A program made the position numbers and the translations under genes. Positions 35,007 through 43,828 of a DNA stretch of 64,000 nt are shown here, piece after piece. The notes below the pieces were generated by a model that was given only the letters and a program-made list of their open reading frames with translations, searched no databases and was not told where the DNA came from. Position 1 is the stretch's first letter. Each line of letters starts with the position of its first letter. Source of the stretch: Chakrabartia godavariana (GTDB taxonomy: Bacteria; Pseudomonadota; Alphaproteobacteria; Sphingomonadales; Sphingomonadaceae); NCBI GenBank assembly GCA_005518185.1, contig RKSN01000004.1:62001-126000 (forward strand). Reading direction: 5' to 3'.

Positions 35007-35372
35007 CGCCACGCGCGGTCGGCTCGAATTGACAAGGGCCTCGGCCGTGGATTGAGCGCGCAGGCAATTCGTTTGTCTGCCTGCCCTGAACATCTTCGAT
35101 ATCCACTAATAAATAATCGTCTGAACTTCCGACGCAATTGATTGCTTATCTTACGGAGAAACATTCCCGACCGGGAAAACCGGCTTCTGCGGAATTTACT
35201 TATAGGCCCCCACAGCACAGGGTTTACCGGCAGATTTCTGGGCACAGGTCGCCTTTCCGACCACAATCCCGCGAACGGAAGCTTCACAGAATACCACAGT
35301 CGGCTGCGATACGCTTCCCAACGAGGAGTGGCAGTGTTGATAACGCAGGGACGCACAGGGGAGCCGGTCAGT

Positions 35373-36662
35373 ATGATCCAACGCGCAAAACTTAACTTCT
35401 ATGATTGCGTTCTTCGACCCGATCCATCGCGGACCGTCGTTCGGCCATTCGATCCGCACTACCCACGAGACTTCGCCGGCGGCACGTCACGCGCTCAGGA
35501 GACCGTGGACCTGATCGTGGCGCTTGACGAGGCTGAATTGGCGCGCCAGCTAAAAGGCGTCACATTGTCTCTGGATGAAAACCACCGTGACGTGGAAACG
35601 ATGCTGCTTCGGCGGTTCGAGGAGGTCGCTGGCGGCATCGAGGGCGCAGATCGTACCAACCTAGAGCAGCGGCGGTTGATCGGCGCCTACTTCAGCGAAG
35701 AATTTGCGTACGAGGCCGCGGCCTTGTTCAATCCAAGCGTGGTACTTCATCCCGACCAGTCGGGGCTCCCGGAGGGAACCATCCGTTTCGTGATGTCGCT
35801 GCGAGGAATTGGCGAGGGACATGTGTCTTCCGTGACGTTCCGGACAGGCACCTGGGCACCGGGTGGCGCACTTTTGATCGATGATCCCAGCCCGACATCG
35901 GTATCGCCACTTATCGATACGTGCGGGAAAGGAGAGGGCGTAGCAGCGCGCCTGTGCTGCGCCGGCAGTCGCACGATCTCGGAGACGGTGCTTTTTCCGG
36001 TCCTGCCGAGCCAAAGGCAGGGCATTGAGGATACGCGCTTAGTCCGCTTCTGTGATGATGACGGCAGTATGGTCTATCATGCAACATATACCGCGTTCGG
36101 TGGTGGTGAAGTGCGATCGGAATTGCTGAGCACCACCGATTTCCGGTCGTTCGAAATGCGCGTTCTGACCGGCCCGGCCTCGAGCGGAAAGGGCATGGCC
36201 CTTTTCCCTCGCCGCATTGCGGGTAAATACGCCATGCTTGGACGTCAGGACGGTAAGGCTATCTGGCTTCATTTCTCCGATTCATTGCTCAACTGGGAAG
36301 GCGGCACAAAGCTCATTACGCCAAAATACCCGTGGGAATTCGTGCAGATGGGCAATTGCGGATCGCCGATCGAGATCGACGAAGGATGGTTGGTGATGAC
36401 CCACGGCGTCGGCACGGTGCGCAACTATTGCATTGGCGCATGCCTCCTCGACAAGAATGATCCGTCAAAGCTGCTGGCGCGAACACCGCGCCCGGTCCTG
36501 GCGCCCAGTCCGCACGAACGGGACGGGTACGTACCCAATGTCGTCTATAGCTGCGGTGCGCTCGTTCAGGATCGGACCATGCTTCTGCCATATGGAATTG
36601 CTGACAGCTTCACTGCTTTCGCTACGGTCTCGATCGATAACCTCCTGAGTGTGATGGAGTAA
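35373..36662 (+). CDS. GH130-family glycoside phosphorylase/hydrolase
   Basis: A 429-residue protein. The C-terminal two thirds form a five-bladed beta-propeller with GH130-style motifs: GIEDTRLVRFCDDDG, TDFRSFEM, KGMALFPRRIAGKYAMLGRQDG, WEFVQMGNCGSPIEIDEGWLVMTHGVG. The family phosphorolyses beta-mannosides and related oligosaccharides. The N-terminal about 130 residues (LRPDPSRTVVRPFDP) form the extension of a subgroup often paired with a glycosyltransferase. The start is uncertain: ATG 35373 (GGGAG upstream) is used, and GTG 35334 (GAGGAG upstream) is possible. It converges with the glycosyltransferase gene. Confidence 0.85.
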   Translation: MIQRAKLNFYDCVLRPDPSRTVVRPFDPHYPRDFAGGTSRAQETVDLIVALDEAELARQLKGVTLSLDENHRDVETMLLRRFEEVAGGIEGADRTNLEQRRLIGAYFSEEFAYEAAALFNPSVVLHPDQSGLPEGTIRFVMSLRGIGEGHVSSVTFRTGTWAPGGALLIDDPSPTSVSPLIDTCGKGEGVAARLCCAGSRTISETVLFPVLPSQRQGIEDTRLVRFCDDDGSMVYHATYTAFGGGEVRSELLSTTDFRSFEMRVLTGPASSGKGMALFPRRIAGKYAMLGRQDGKAIWLHFSDSLLNWEGGTKLITPKYPWEFVQMGNCGSPIEIDEGWLVMTHGVGTVRNYCIGACLLDKNDPSKLLARTPRPVLAPSPHERDGYVPNVVYSCGALVQDRTMLLPYGIADSFTAFATVSIDNLLSVME

Positions 36663-36841
36663 GCTACTTCAGTTGATGAGAATTAATGACCGTTTGGATA
36701 GTGGATACCCTTCCGGGAAGACTTACTCCCATTCAGAGCGGGTGGGTGGTGACGAGCATTCCGCAAGAGCTCTTCATTTTGTAACAGCCCTTGAACCCGG
36801 CAGTGCCCACCGCCTGTGTGCCTGCCTGGATCGAGGGCGTT

Positions 36842-39265
36842 TCAATTGGCTGTCGCCAGCTGCGTCGTGGATAGAGCACCCAATTCAACGTCCGGCATAA
36901 GCCAGCTACCAGCCGCGCCGGTATCGATGGGATCCTCGCTGGCTCCGCCGAGGCGGCATGAACATCGTGCGGTCGTCATTTCCGAAATACGTGGCAAGTC
37001 AGGCTGGGCAAACGGAGTGCGCCGCATCGCGGTCAACGCCGCGAGATAAGCCAGCGTCGATTCCGCGCCCTGATTGGCGTTGCGCCGGTCGGGATGTAAT
37101 CCATCGAAGCAGGCTCCGCGCTCGATATCCACCACCGGAACGCGAAGATCGTTTTGGCCAAGGAACCAGGCAAAGGCACGGCTCGCTTCACCTCGCCAGA
37201 CGGCGTCTCCAGTGACACGCGCCGCGGTCAAACAGGCACTGACGGCCGCCCAGGCTTCCAGTGGCTGCTGATCGAAGGGTTGCGGATGCCGATGATCGGC
37301 ACCGAAGGTCTCTGTTCCGATGGGCCGGAAATGACCGCGTTCGGCTGTTTGCAGTTTCATCAGCCAGTGCAGCGCATCAAGGCCTGCATCGAGATAATGC
37401 TCCTTGGCGGTGTCATGGCCGCTGACAATCAGCGCCTCGCATAAACGGGCATTATCGTAGCCCAGCCTATCCTCGAACCAGATCCAATCCGGCCTGGCAG
37501 CGTCGGACCAGCGCTGGAAAAGTCGATTGGCTAGTTCGCCCCTGAGGCGCTCAAAACCGCGATGGCCTGGAAAGCGTTCCAGGAACCTGGATATGCCGAG
37601 TAAACCATAGGTCCAGGCGCGCGGTGATGTACACGCCATCAAGACGGGCGCGATCTCCAGCACCCGGGCTGCGGCCCAGCCATCTAGCGAACGAGCGTCT
37701 TTGTGCCGAGCAACATTGCCTAGCGCCCAAATCGTGCGGCCCAGAGCGTCATCCGCGCCATCGCTCTCCAACCACGTCCGATCGAAATTCATGAAGTTAT
37801 GGACCTGGTTGGTCTGTGGTGACCAGGCGCTCTCGACAAAGGCTGCGTATGTGAGGTGCAACTGTTCCTCTTGCGCTGTCAAAGGGCGCAATGCCGCGAG
37901 TTCGGTGAGGACGAGCAGCGCGCGCGCATTATCGTCTAGGCAATAGCCATGTCTTCGATCGGGCACCGCAAATTTGGTGTGCTGCATAAGGCCGACCGAA
38001 TCGGTGAGCGCAGCAAGATGGGCCGTCGAGACAGGTGGCAATGGGGTGTTGCCTGGTTCGATCGATGGAAAGGCGATAATGGTTGCGCTTGCCGAACGCC
38101 GCTCCAATCGGACGGTTGAAAATACTTCGAGATACTGTTCCGCCACTGACGGCCAGATCATTGCCCGGCCACGAGCATAGGCGTTCGTCCGAATTTCGCT
38201 TCGCAATGCATCGTCGTCGATCAACCTGCGAATGGCCGTTGCGAACCCGCCTGCCTGTTCAAACGGAACGAGCAAGCCGCAATCGTCTGCGAGCAGCTCC
38301 TGCGCGTACCAGAACGGCGTTGAGACAACGGCTTTGCCGAGCGCAATCGCATAGGCCAGTGTCCCGGAAACGATCTGTGCCTCGTTGGGGTAGGGTGACA
38401 GATAGATGTCACACGCGGCCAAATAATCCAGCAACGCGTCAAGCGACAGGTATCTGTCCACGAACTGCACATGTTCGCTAACGCCCAGCTCGCTGGCGAG
38501 TACTGCCAGGCTCTCGCGGTAGCGCTCGCCCTCGTCCCGGACCAGGTTTGGATGAGTAGCGCCGACGATCATGTAGAGGAGTTTGGGGTTATCCTGGACG
38601 AGCGCGGGGAGCGCGCGAATAGCAGTCTCGATACCTTTTCCTGGCCCAAGCAGTCCGAAGGTCATGAGCAAGGTCCGCTCTGCCAAGCCTAGATCGTGCT
38701 TCGCCATGGCTGGATCCAGAAAGGGCCGATTTGGTACGCCATGGGGGATCACGTCGATTTGATCGGCCGAAACACCATAGACATCCTGCAGGATCTGGCG
38801 CCCCTTGTCGGCCATCACGACCAGGCGAGCGGAGCTCGCGATGAGTTCATCCATGACTAGGCGTTGAGCCGGATTCGGTGAGGCAAGGACGGTGTGCAGC
38901 GTCGTGACGAGTGGTGCTTTCAGACCGCGCACGAGGCCGAGGACATGCTCACCCGCCTCACCGCCGAAAATGCCGAATTCATGTTGCAGCGAGACGATCT
39001 CGATATCAGCAACATTCAGAAAGTCCGCCGCCACTTCATAGGAGGCGGGGTCTGCGTGTTGAATCTCCAGCGGGACCTGATCGGGATAGGCGTAGGCATT
39101 CTTGTCGTCGGTCATGGCAATTGTCGCCGCGGCCACGTTCGGATCGGCAGTGCTCAGCGCCTGCTGGAGATCATTTGTGAAGGTTGCGATACCGCAATGG
39201 CGCGGCACGCATGTCCCGATAAGAGCGATGCGGCTAGGCCGGGGAGTGAGGACGGGACCGTTCAT
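36842..39265 (-). CDS. GT4-type glycosyltransferase with C-terminal helical domain
   Basis: An 807-residue protein. The first 390 residues form a GT-B glycosyltransferase of the GT4 type: IALIGTCVPRHCGIATFTND, DVIPHGV, FGLLGPGKGIETAIRALP, and SPYPNEAQIVSGTLAYAIALGKAVVSTP with the acceptor Glu. The remainder (about 430-760) is helix-rich with Trp and His clusters (DDNARALLVL, ARPDWIWFEDRLGYDNARLCEAL), like an alpha/alpha toroid of glycoside-active enzymes. ATG 39265 has AGAGG upstream. It converges with the GH130 gene; the pair may make and turn over a mannose-type oligosaccharide, which is inference. Confidence 0.82.
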   Translation of the reverse strand: MNGPVLTPRPSRIALIGTCVPRHCGIATFTNDLQQALSTADPNVAAATIAMTDDKNAYAYPDQVPLEIQHADPASYEVAADFLNVADIEIVSLQHEFGIFGGEAGEHVLGLVRGLKAPLVTTLHTVLASPNPAQRLVMDELIASSARLVVMADKGRQILQDVYGVSADQIDVIPHGVPNRPFLDPAMAKHDLGLAERTLLMTFGLLGPGKGIETAIRALPALVQDNPKLLYMIVGATHPNLVRDEGERYRESLAVLASELGVSEHVQFVDRYLSLDALLDYLAACDIYLSPYPNEAQIVSGTLAYAIALGKAVVSTPFWYAQELLADDCGLLVPFEQAGGFATAIRRLIDDDALRSEIRTNAYARGRAMIWPSVAEQYLEVFSTVRLERRSASATIIAFPSIEPGNTPLPPVSTAHLAALTDSVGLMQHTKFAVPDRRHGYCLDDNARALLVLTELAALRPLTAQEEQLHLTYAAFVESAWSPQTNQVHNFMNFDRTWLESDGADDALGRTIWALGNVARHKDARSLDGWAAARVLEIAPVLMACTSPRAWTYGLLGISRFLERFPGHRGFERLRGELANRLFQRWSDAARPDWIWFEDRLGYDNARLCEALIVSGHDTAKEHYLDAGLDALHWLMKLQTAERGHFRPIGTETFGADHRHPQPFDQQPLEAWAAVSACLTAARVTGDAVWRGEASRAFAWFLGQNDLRVPVVDIERGACFDGLHPDRRNANQGAESTLAYLAALTAMRRTPFAQPDLPRISEMTTARCSCRLGGASEDPIDTGAAGSWLMPDVELGALSTTQLATAN

Positions 39266-39267
39266 GT

Positions 39268-39870
39268 TCAACCTCTAACCAAATGGATCTCTTTCGAGTC
39301 GGCAACACGAACGCGGCGGCGCGTATTGCCATTGCGCAATGCGTCCAGGCCTGCCCGTCGAAGTTCGATGAGGCACTTGCATGCCGAATGTCGCGGTTGC
39401 CGCACTATACGTATTGTCCGTGAAACACGCCCCCCTGGCAGGAAAGGGGCCACATCGCAGGTCAAGGCTTCGTTGGCTTCCAGTGAGGCTTGCCAGAATG
39501 GCCGAAATCGTTTGATCGTGCTGTCACTAAGCGCAGCGACGGACATCCCGCTGTCGGTTTGTCCAGCAGACCTGACTCCCGTATTGGCGTCGACCCTGAA
39601 CATGGGTGGCAATTCTGCACGGATTATCGGGTGCAGTTGGGGCGATACTTCGTGGAATAGAATCTGCCCCCGGTAGCCAAGCGACGGGAAATGTTCATTT
39701 CTGCGACAGCGCCGGCAGAAATTTGTCGCGATCGACACGTGCGCAAGTGGCGCATCCGATTGTCTTAGATTGGATCTTGGTGCGAGGTCATTGTGCAATC
39801 TGGCCTGGTGATAGAATCGCCGATGGTTACGGGATCGCAATGTTGACGGCTCACAGATAGACCTGCGCAA
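39268..39870 (-). CDS. doubtful open frame upstream of the glycosyltransferase
   Basis: A leftward frame of up to 200 residues ends 2 bp before the glycosyltransferase start. It has a CRRCRR motif and a basic tail (NTRRRVRVADSKE). The only initiators are TTG or internal codons without clear ribosome binding sites, and no family is recognised. A TACGTA element at 39408 falls inside it, which argues that at least the downstream part is promoter. Treat it as uncertain; if it is not coding, 39266-39879 is a 614-bp intergenic region. Confidence 0.25.
   Translation of the reverse strand: MRRSICEPSTLRSRNHRRFYHQARLHNDLAPRSNLRQSDAPLAHVSIATNFCRRCRRNEHFPSLGYRGQILFHEVSPQLHPIIRAELPPMFRVDANTGVRSAGQTDSGMSVAALSDSTIKRFRPFWQASLEANEALTCDVAPFLPGGRVSRTIRIVRQPRHSACKCLIELRRAGLDALRNGNTRRRVRVADSKEIHLVRG
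39408..39413 (-). promoter_or_regulatory. TACGTA motif upstream of the glycosyltransferase
   Basis: Core of an 18-base match (ATACGTATTGTCCGTGAA, 39407-39424) to the motif at 43715-43732, with one mismatch. It lies 143 bp before the glycosyltransferase start. Confidence 0.4.
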
Positions 39871-39879
39871 AATGATCGC

Positions 39880-40575
39880 TCAATGTACCTTGACCATACC
39901 GACGCCCTTGATGTTATTGAACGAGTCCGTCTGGTGACAACTGAAGCACTGATCAACGCGCGCGCGTTTCTCCCCGCTGATCATTTTGTCCATCATTTCA
40001 AAGTGCATCATATAATGGCTCGGCGGTGCCTTGTGGCATTGCGAGCATTCGGTTGATTTCGGGCTGGGATGCAAGAAGCCGCTGATCTTCCAGCTTTCCG
40101 TTGTGTGGCAGCTTGCGCACTCGGGTCCGAAGAATCCCTTATGGATATCCCGAGGCGCGTGGCAGGACTGGCAGTCGAGTTTTGCAACTTGTCCCGTAGT
40201 ACGCTTCGCAATCGCCTCGAGGACCTGGTGATCCATCCTGACAGGACGAATAGTGCGGCCCTGATGCTCGATGTGGCAACCCGTGCACTCCTTCAGGTTA
40301 GCGTGGAAGGCGGTCGCTGGTTTCATCAGGAGTTCAGGCGCAAAGGCGTGGCATGCGATACAGGTTGCGGCCTTGATGCCCTGGTTGGGAGTATGGCAGC
40401 TCTCGCATTTGCCTTCAAGAAACGCGTGGGCGCTCGATAGGGGCCCGGGACGGACTGCTGATGACCATTGAGGCAGCGCCGTGCTTCCCGATCGGTAGAC
40501 GGTGAAAGGGATGGCGGCGGCGGCGAGCAGCGCGATCGTCGCAAGCACCAGGTAAAGGATTGTGGTTCGCTTCAC
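39880..40575 (-). CDS. seven-heme c-type cytochrome, membrane-anchored, periplasmic
   Basis: A 231-residue protein with an N-terminal hydrophobic anchor (TTILYLVLATIALLAAAAIP). Seven CxxCH heme sites follow: CESCH, CIACH, CTGCH, CQSCH, CASCH, CSQCH, CFSCH. The spacing resembles class III / cytochrome c7-type electron carriers. The start is the GTG at 40575, which overlaps the stop of the preceding gene as GTGA, so the two are coupled. It is the last gene of a four-gene operon and should receive electrons from the membrane cytochrome b encoded next to it. The terminal acceptor is not evident. Confidence 0.88.
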   Translation of the reverse strand: MKRTTILYLVLATIALLAAAAIPFTVYRSGSTALPQWSSAVRPGPLSSAHAFLEGKCESCHTPNQGIKAATCIACHAFAPELLMKPATAFHANLKECTGCHIEHQGRTIRPVRMDHQVLEAIAKRTTGQVAKLDCQSCHAPRDIHKGFFGPECASCHTTESWKISGFLHPSPKSTECSQCHKAPPSHYMMHFEMMDKMISGEKRARVDQCFSCHQTDSFNNIKGVGMVKVH

Positions 40576-41255
40576 GGCAGCCACCGAAGGCCGTAATAGT
40601 AGCCGCCCCAAATGTGCAATGCCATCAGGCCATACATCACAATCGCAACCGCGACATGGAACACAGTCCACCGCGCGAGGGTGCGCTTGATCGCATCCCG
40701 TGCCATTATTGTAAATTCGAGATCTGAAATGGCCCCGAGCAGATGATCGAGCCTCAGTCCTGACGGATCGACGACGCTATCGCGGGTCCAGACTACGGAA
40801 ACTGTGGCCAACCCATCGTAGCGGTCGCGAAGCAGCTTGAGCTCTTTTTGCTGAATCCGGAGATCCTGGCTGACCTGCGCAAGATAATATCGCCCGATGA
40901 ATCCGCTCGCGACGACCGCGAGCATCGATATCACAAGGCTCACACCGAGCGGACTCTGAAACTTGTGGCCGGAGTGAATGATGCCGAGCAATGCCCCGAT
41001 TGCGCCGGCGTAGACGTGAAACCCCATTAGCGCCCCAAGCGAGATGGAGCCTTTGGTCCGCTCCTTGATCCAGGCCTGCCGCTTCACCGCCGTGTAGGAC
41101 AGCAGGAGCAGGAACAGAAGCGCGGCGGCGATCCCGAACATGCTCCCGGCAAGGCTGCCCGGGAAGCGGGGCGCGGAATGGATAAGAAATCCGGGGACGA
41201 TCAGCGTTAGCACACTGACCAGGCCTCCGACCGTGATTTTTTCGGTTTCGGTCAT
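40572..41255 (-). CDS. diheme b-type membrane cytochrome, ferric-reductase-like
   Basis: A 227-residue membrane protein with about five to six hydrophobic segments. Two helices carry histidine pairs with exactly 13 residues between them, H80-x13-H94 and H200-x13-H214. This is the bis-histidine pattern of two stacked hemes in ferric reductases and NADPH oxidases. A charged loop (about 125-190) lies between the halves. It takes the middle place between a flavin/[2Fe-2S] protein and a periplasmic multiheme cytochrome, so it probably carries electrons across the membrane. It shares one base with the upstream stop. Confidence 0.78.
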   Translation of the reverse strand: MTETEKITVGGLVSVLTLIVPGFLIHSAPRFPGSLAGSMFGIAAALLFLLLLSYTAVKRQAWIKERTKGSISLGALMGFHVYAGAIGALLGIIHSGHKFQSPLGVSLVISMLAVVASGFIGRYYLAQVSQDLRIQQKELKLLRDRYDGLATVSVVWTRDSVVDPSGLRLDHLLGAISDLEFTIMARDAIKRTLARWTVFHVAVAIVMYGLMALHIWGGYYYGLRWLP

Positions 41256-43246
41256 CAGGCCTCCACCACCAGGTCACCCGTCGATTTTGCCTGACAGGCG
41301 AGGATGATTCCCGCTGCCTTCTCATCCGCGGCGAGCGCGTCCTCGACCTCCATGGTTGCCTGACCCTGGCGGAGTGGCACTTTGCACCGACCGCAGGTGC
41401 CAGCTCGGCAATCATAATCAATCGCTACGCCAATCGCCTCGGCGGCTTCGAGCACCGACTGGTCCGGCGCGAGGGGGCCTGCCTTGCCGGACTTTGAGAA
41501 TGTGATGGTGGCGTGTGCAGACGGGATCGGCACGGCCTGATCAGCGGTGAATGCCGGTGTCGCAACAGGTTCCGAGGGTTCGGCTTCCATGACTGGGCCA
41601 CCCTTGGGCGGAGCGAACTCTTCGGTTTTAACCTGGTCTGATGGGACTTGGAGCTGCGCGAGCGCTTCTTTCACTGCAGCCATCATGGGGGGTGGGCCGC
41701 ACAAGTGGACTCGTCGTTTCGCAATGTCGGGTACCGAGGCCGCTATGAAATCTGCCGTCATGTAGCCCACCTGGCCTTGCCAATCGGTGCCTTCGGCTTT
41801 GGCGACGGTATACGCGACGTGAAGCTTGGGATGGCGACGTGCCAGATGATCGCACTCATCGCGGAAAATGAGATCTTCTGGTGTATTCACGCCGTAAAGT
41901 AGAAAAATGTCGTGCTCGTAGGACCGGTCTGTGAGACTTCGCAGAACGCTCATCATTGGCGTGATGCCAACGCCGCCGGCGATCAGAACGATGCCGTCGG
42001 CTTCCTTCCCCGTGAAGAAGAACCTGCCGGCGGGGGCAGATATTTCAAGGAGATCGCCGGTATCGGCATGATCGTGAAGATGACGCGACTCCAGGCCATA
42101 TTGTTCACGCTTGATCGTGAGTTCGATATAGTCGCGCTGGGTGGGGGATGATGAGATCGTGTAGGATCGACGGACTTTCTGTCCGTCGATTTCCGAAGTG
42201 ATTGTTGCGTATTGCCCCGGCAGGAAAGTGAACGGGATGGGACCGCCGTTCGCCTCCATTAAGCGGAACGTTTTCACGTTCGGCGTTTCGTCGAAGATCG
42301 CCTTGATCCGCAGCACCCCCTTCCAAGGGCGTTGAGCGGGCGGCGGAGCATTAGTCTCGGCAGACAACTGTGGCATGCCTGCGAGAACAGCGGGCTGTGC
42401 CATCGCTGTGGGTGCAGCCGGAGCGCCAATTGCAGTTTGTGCTGTGGGCGACCCTGGCATCAGTCGCTCGACAAGGCTCGCGATGCGACGAAGCCGAGCC
42501 TGCCGCAAGAGCAGGGCGGCAAGGAGTGCCGCCGCGAGCAGTACCATTCCAATGATGTGCCACCAGGAAAGGCCGCTATCCGTCGCCATTTGTTCAGCTC
42601 CGCCTATTCCATTTTGGTTCTTGAACCATGTGAGAGCGATCTCGCGGGGTGCCTTGCCTTCCTCCAGTCCCTTGAGGGCGCTCACGCCGCTGTCGGCTTG
42701 GGCAAGGCCTTCGCGAGCCCCCTTGATGGCGTCACCGGCAGCTACGAAGTCGTTGGACGCAAGCGCGTGATGGAGTCGGGATTGCTCGGCAGTCAGCACT
42801 TCGGTCCCCGAGCCGAGGCGCTTTAGCGCTTCGGCTCGAACGGCCCGCCGCGCTTCGTCGGTCAGCGCTGGCCATTGCATCAGCGAGGGGTAGAAGGGTT
42901 TGGCACCCATTGGCCCGCAACAGCCGGAGGGCGCGGCTGTGCCACCCATACCTCCCGGCCCGGCAGATCCGGCCGACGGTGACATCATCTGCTTCATCAT
43001 GGCGGCCATTGGGTCAGTGCCCGAGCCTCCCATGGGTTGTGTTGCAGGCATGTCGGTGCCGCTGGCTGCGGCAGGCATGGCTGGAGCTGCCCCGCCTCCG
43101 CCTGGATGATGCGAAGCGTGCTCGTCAGCGGTTTGCGCCACGACCGACGGTGATGTGAGCATCACCGTCAGTGCGATCAGAACCCGGTAGCCAATCCGAC
43201 TCCAGAGAGTTCGGTGAGTAGTGATTTGATGGAGCGGACGCTTCAT
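41255..43246 (-). CDS. FNR-like flavin reductase with [2Fe-2S] ferredoxin domain and periplasmic metal-binding N-terminus
   Basis: A 663-residue chimera. A signal peptide ends near VVAQ (residue 38). A Met/Gly-rich periplasmic part with SGCCGPMG and an alpha-helical stretch (about 115-210) recalls CpxP-like heavy-metal-resistance proteins. A TM helix lies at about 227-247. The cytoplasmic half has an FNR module: FAD-binding RRSYTISSSP, NAD(P)-binding GGVGITPMMSVL and LCGPPPMM. The C-terminus is a plant-type ferredoxin with C613, C618, C621 and C651. It should oxidise NAD(P)H and feed the b-type cytochrome encoded next. The domain combination is unusual. Confidence 0.82.
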   Translation of the reverse strand: MKRPLHQITTHRTLWSRIGYRVLIALTVMLTSPSVVAQTADEHASHHPGGGGAAPAMPAAASGTDMPATQPMGGSGTDPMAAMMKQMMSPSAGSAGPGGMGGTAAPSGCCGPMGAKPFYPSLMQWPALTDEARRAVRAEALKRLGSGTEVLTAEQSRLHHALASNDFVAAGDAIKGAREGLAQADSGVSALKGLEEGKAPREIALTWFKNQNGIGGAEQMATDSGLSWWHIIGMVLLAAALLAALLLRQARLRRIASLVERLMPGSPTAQTAIGAPAAPTAMAQPAVLAGMPQLSAETNAPPPAQRPWKGVLRIKAIFDETPNVKTFRLMEANGGPIPFTFLPGQYATITSEIDGQKVRRSYTISSSPTQRDYIELTIKREQYGLESRHLHDHADTGDLLEISAPAGRFFFTGKEADGIVLIAGGVGITPMMSVLRSLTDRSYEHDIFLLYGVNTPEDLIFRDECDHLARRHPKLHVAYTVAKAEGTDWQGQVGYMTADFIAASVPDIAKRRVHLCGPPPMMAAVKEALAQLQVPSDQVKTEEFAPPKGGPVMEAEPSEPVATPAFTADQAVPIPSAHATITFSKSGKAGPLAPDQSVLEAAEAIGVAIDYDCRAGTCGRCKVPLRQGQATMEVEDALAADEKAAGIILACQAKSTGDLVVEA

Positions 43247-43256
43247 GCTGATAATC

Positions 43257-43631
43257 TTACATATCGTCCTGCATGGGCATTGGCTTGTCGGCGGGCATCG
43301 GTGCAGGCTTTGCGGCGGCCGGCTTGGCGTGCCTGCGATGTCTGGGGCTGTGCTTCGACCTTCCCATAGTTTTCATCTTCTTGGCGCAGCATCCTGACTT
43401 GTCCTGTGCCATAACGGGTTTAGGCATTTGCATGCCGCCTTGCATGCCGGGCATCGCGTCATGACCTTCCATCATCCCACCGGACGGCATTGCACTGCCG
43501 TTGGGAGACATGGGGGGCTGGGTTGAGGCCTGTCCTGTTCCTTGGCTCTGGGCCGCAGCAAGGCTGGGAGACAGAAGAACGCCGCCTATCAATGCCAGCG
43601 AATAAAGATAGGAAGTGCGACTTTTCATCAT
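43257..43631 (-). CDS. secreted Met-rich protein with CC motif
   Basis: A 124-residue protein with a signal peptide (YLYSLALIGGVLLSPSLAAA-Q). The Met/Gly/Pro-rich mature part (GGMMEGHDAMPGMQGGMQM) is followed by SGCCAKKMK and a basic His/Lys/Pro tail. Met-rich periplasmic proteins commonly bind Cu(I). GGAGG lies 7 nt before the first of two ATGs. It is the first gene of the electron-transfer operon, 10 bp before the reductase, and carries a TACGTA motif 85 bp upstream. Confidence 0.7.
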   Translation of the reverse strand: MMKSRTSYLYSLALIGGVLLSPSLAAAQSQGTGQASTQPPMSPNGSAMPSGGMMEGHDAMPGMQGGMQMPKPVMAQDKSGCCAKKMKTMGRSKHSPRHRRHAKPAAAKPAPMPADKPMPMQDDM

Positions 43632-43715
43632 GATCTTTCCTCCGTTGAAAAACGACCGGCGATAATTTGGCGAGCCGCGATGCCCCTGATGGACGACTCC
43701 TCAAACTGGCTGATA

Positions 43716-43721
43716 TACGTA
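43716..43721 (-). promoter_or_regulatory. TACGTA motif upstream of the electron-transfer operon
   Basis: ATACGTAGTGTCCGTGAA (43715-43732) matches the site near 39408 at 17 of 18 bases. It lies 85 bp before the first start codon of the operon. Confidence 0.5.
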
Positions 43722-43828
43722 GTGTCCGTGAACCCAAAAAAGTGGGGCACGGAGCGGCCGATGGATGCGCGCTGGCGGTAGAGCGACGACTGTGTGATTG
43801 GGTGCATGTGCTAAAACCGAACTGCTAT

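Noticed and set aside
35100-35160. FNR-like TTGAT element before the GH130 gene
   Set aside because: The right half-site does not match ATCAA at the required spacing.
36523-36540. TACGTA in the GH130 gene
   Set aside because: It falls inside a well-supported coding sequence (Gly-Tyr-Val-Pro codons) and is not upstream of any gene.
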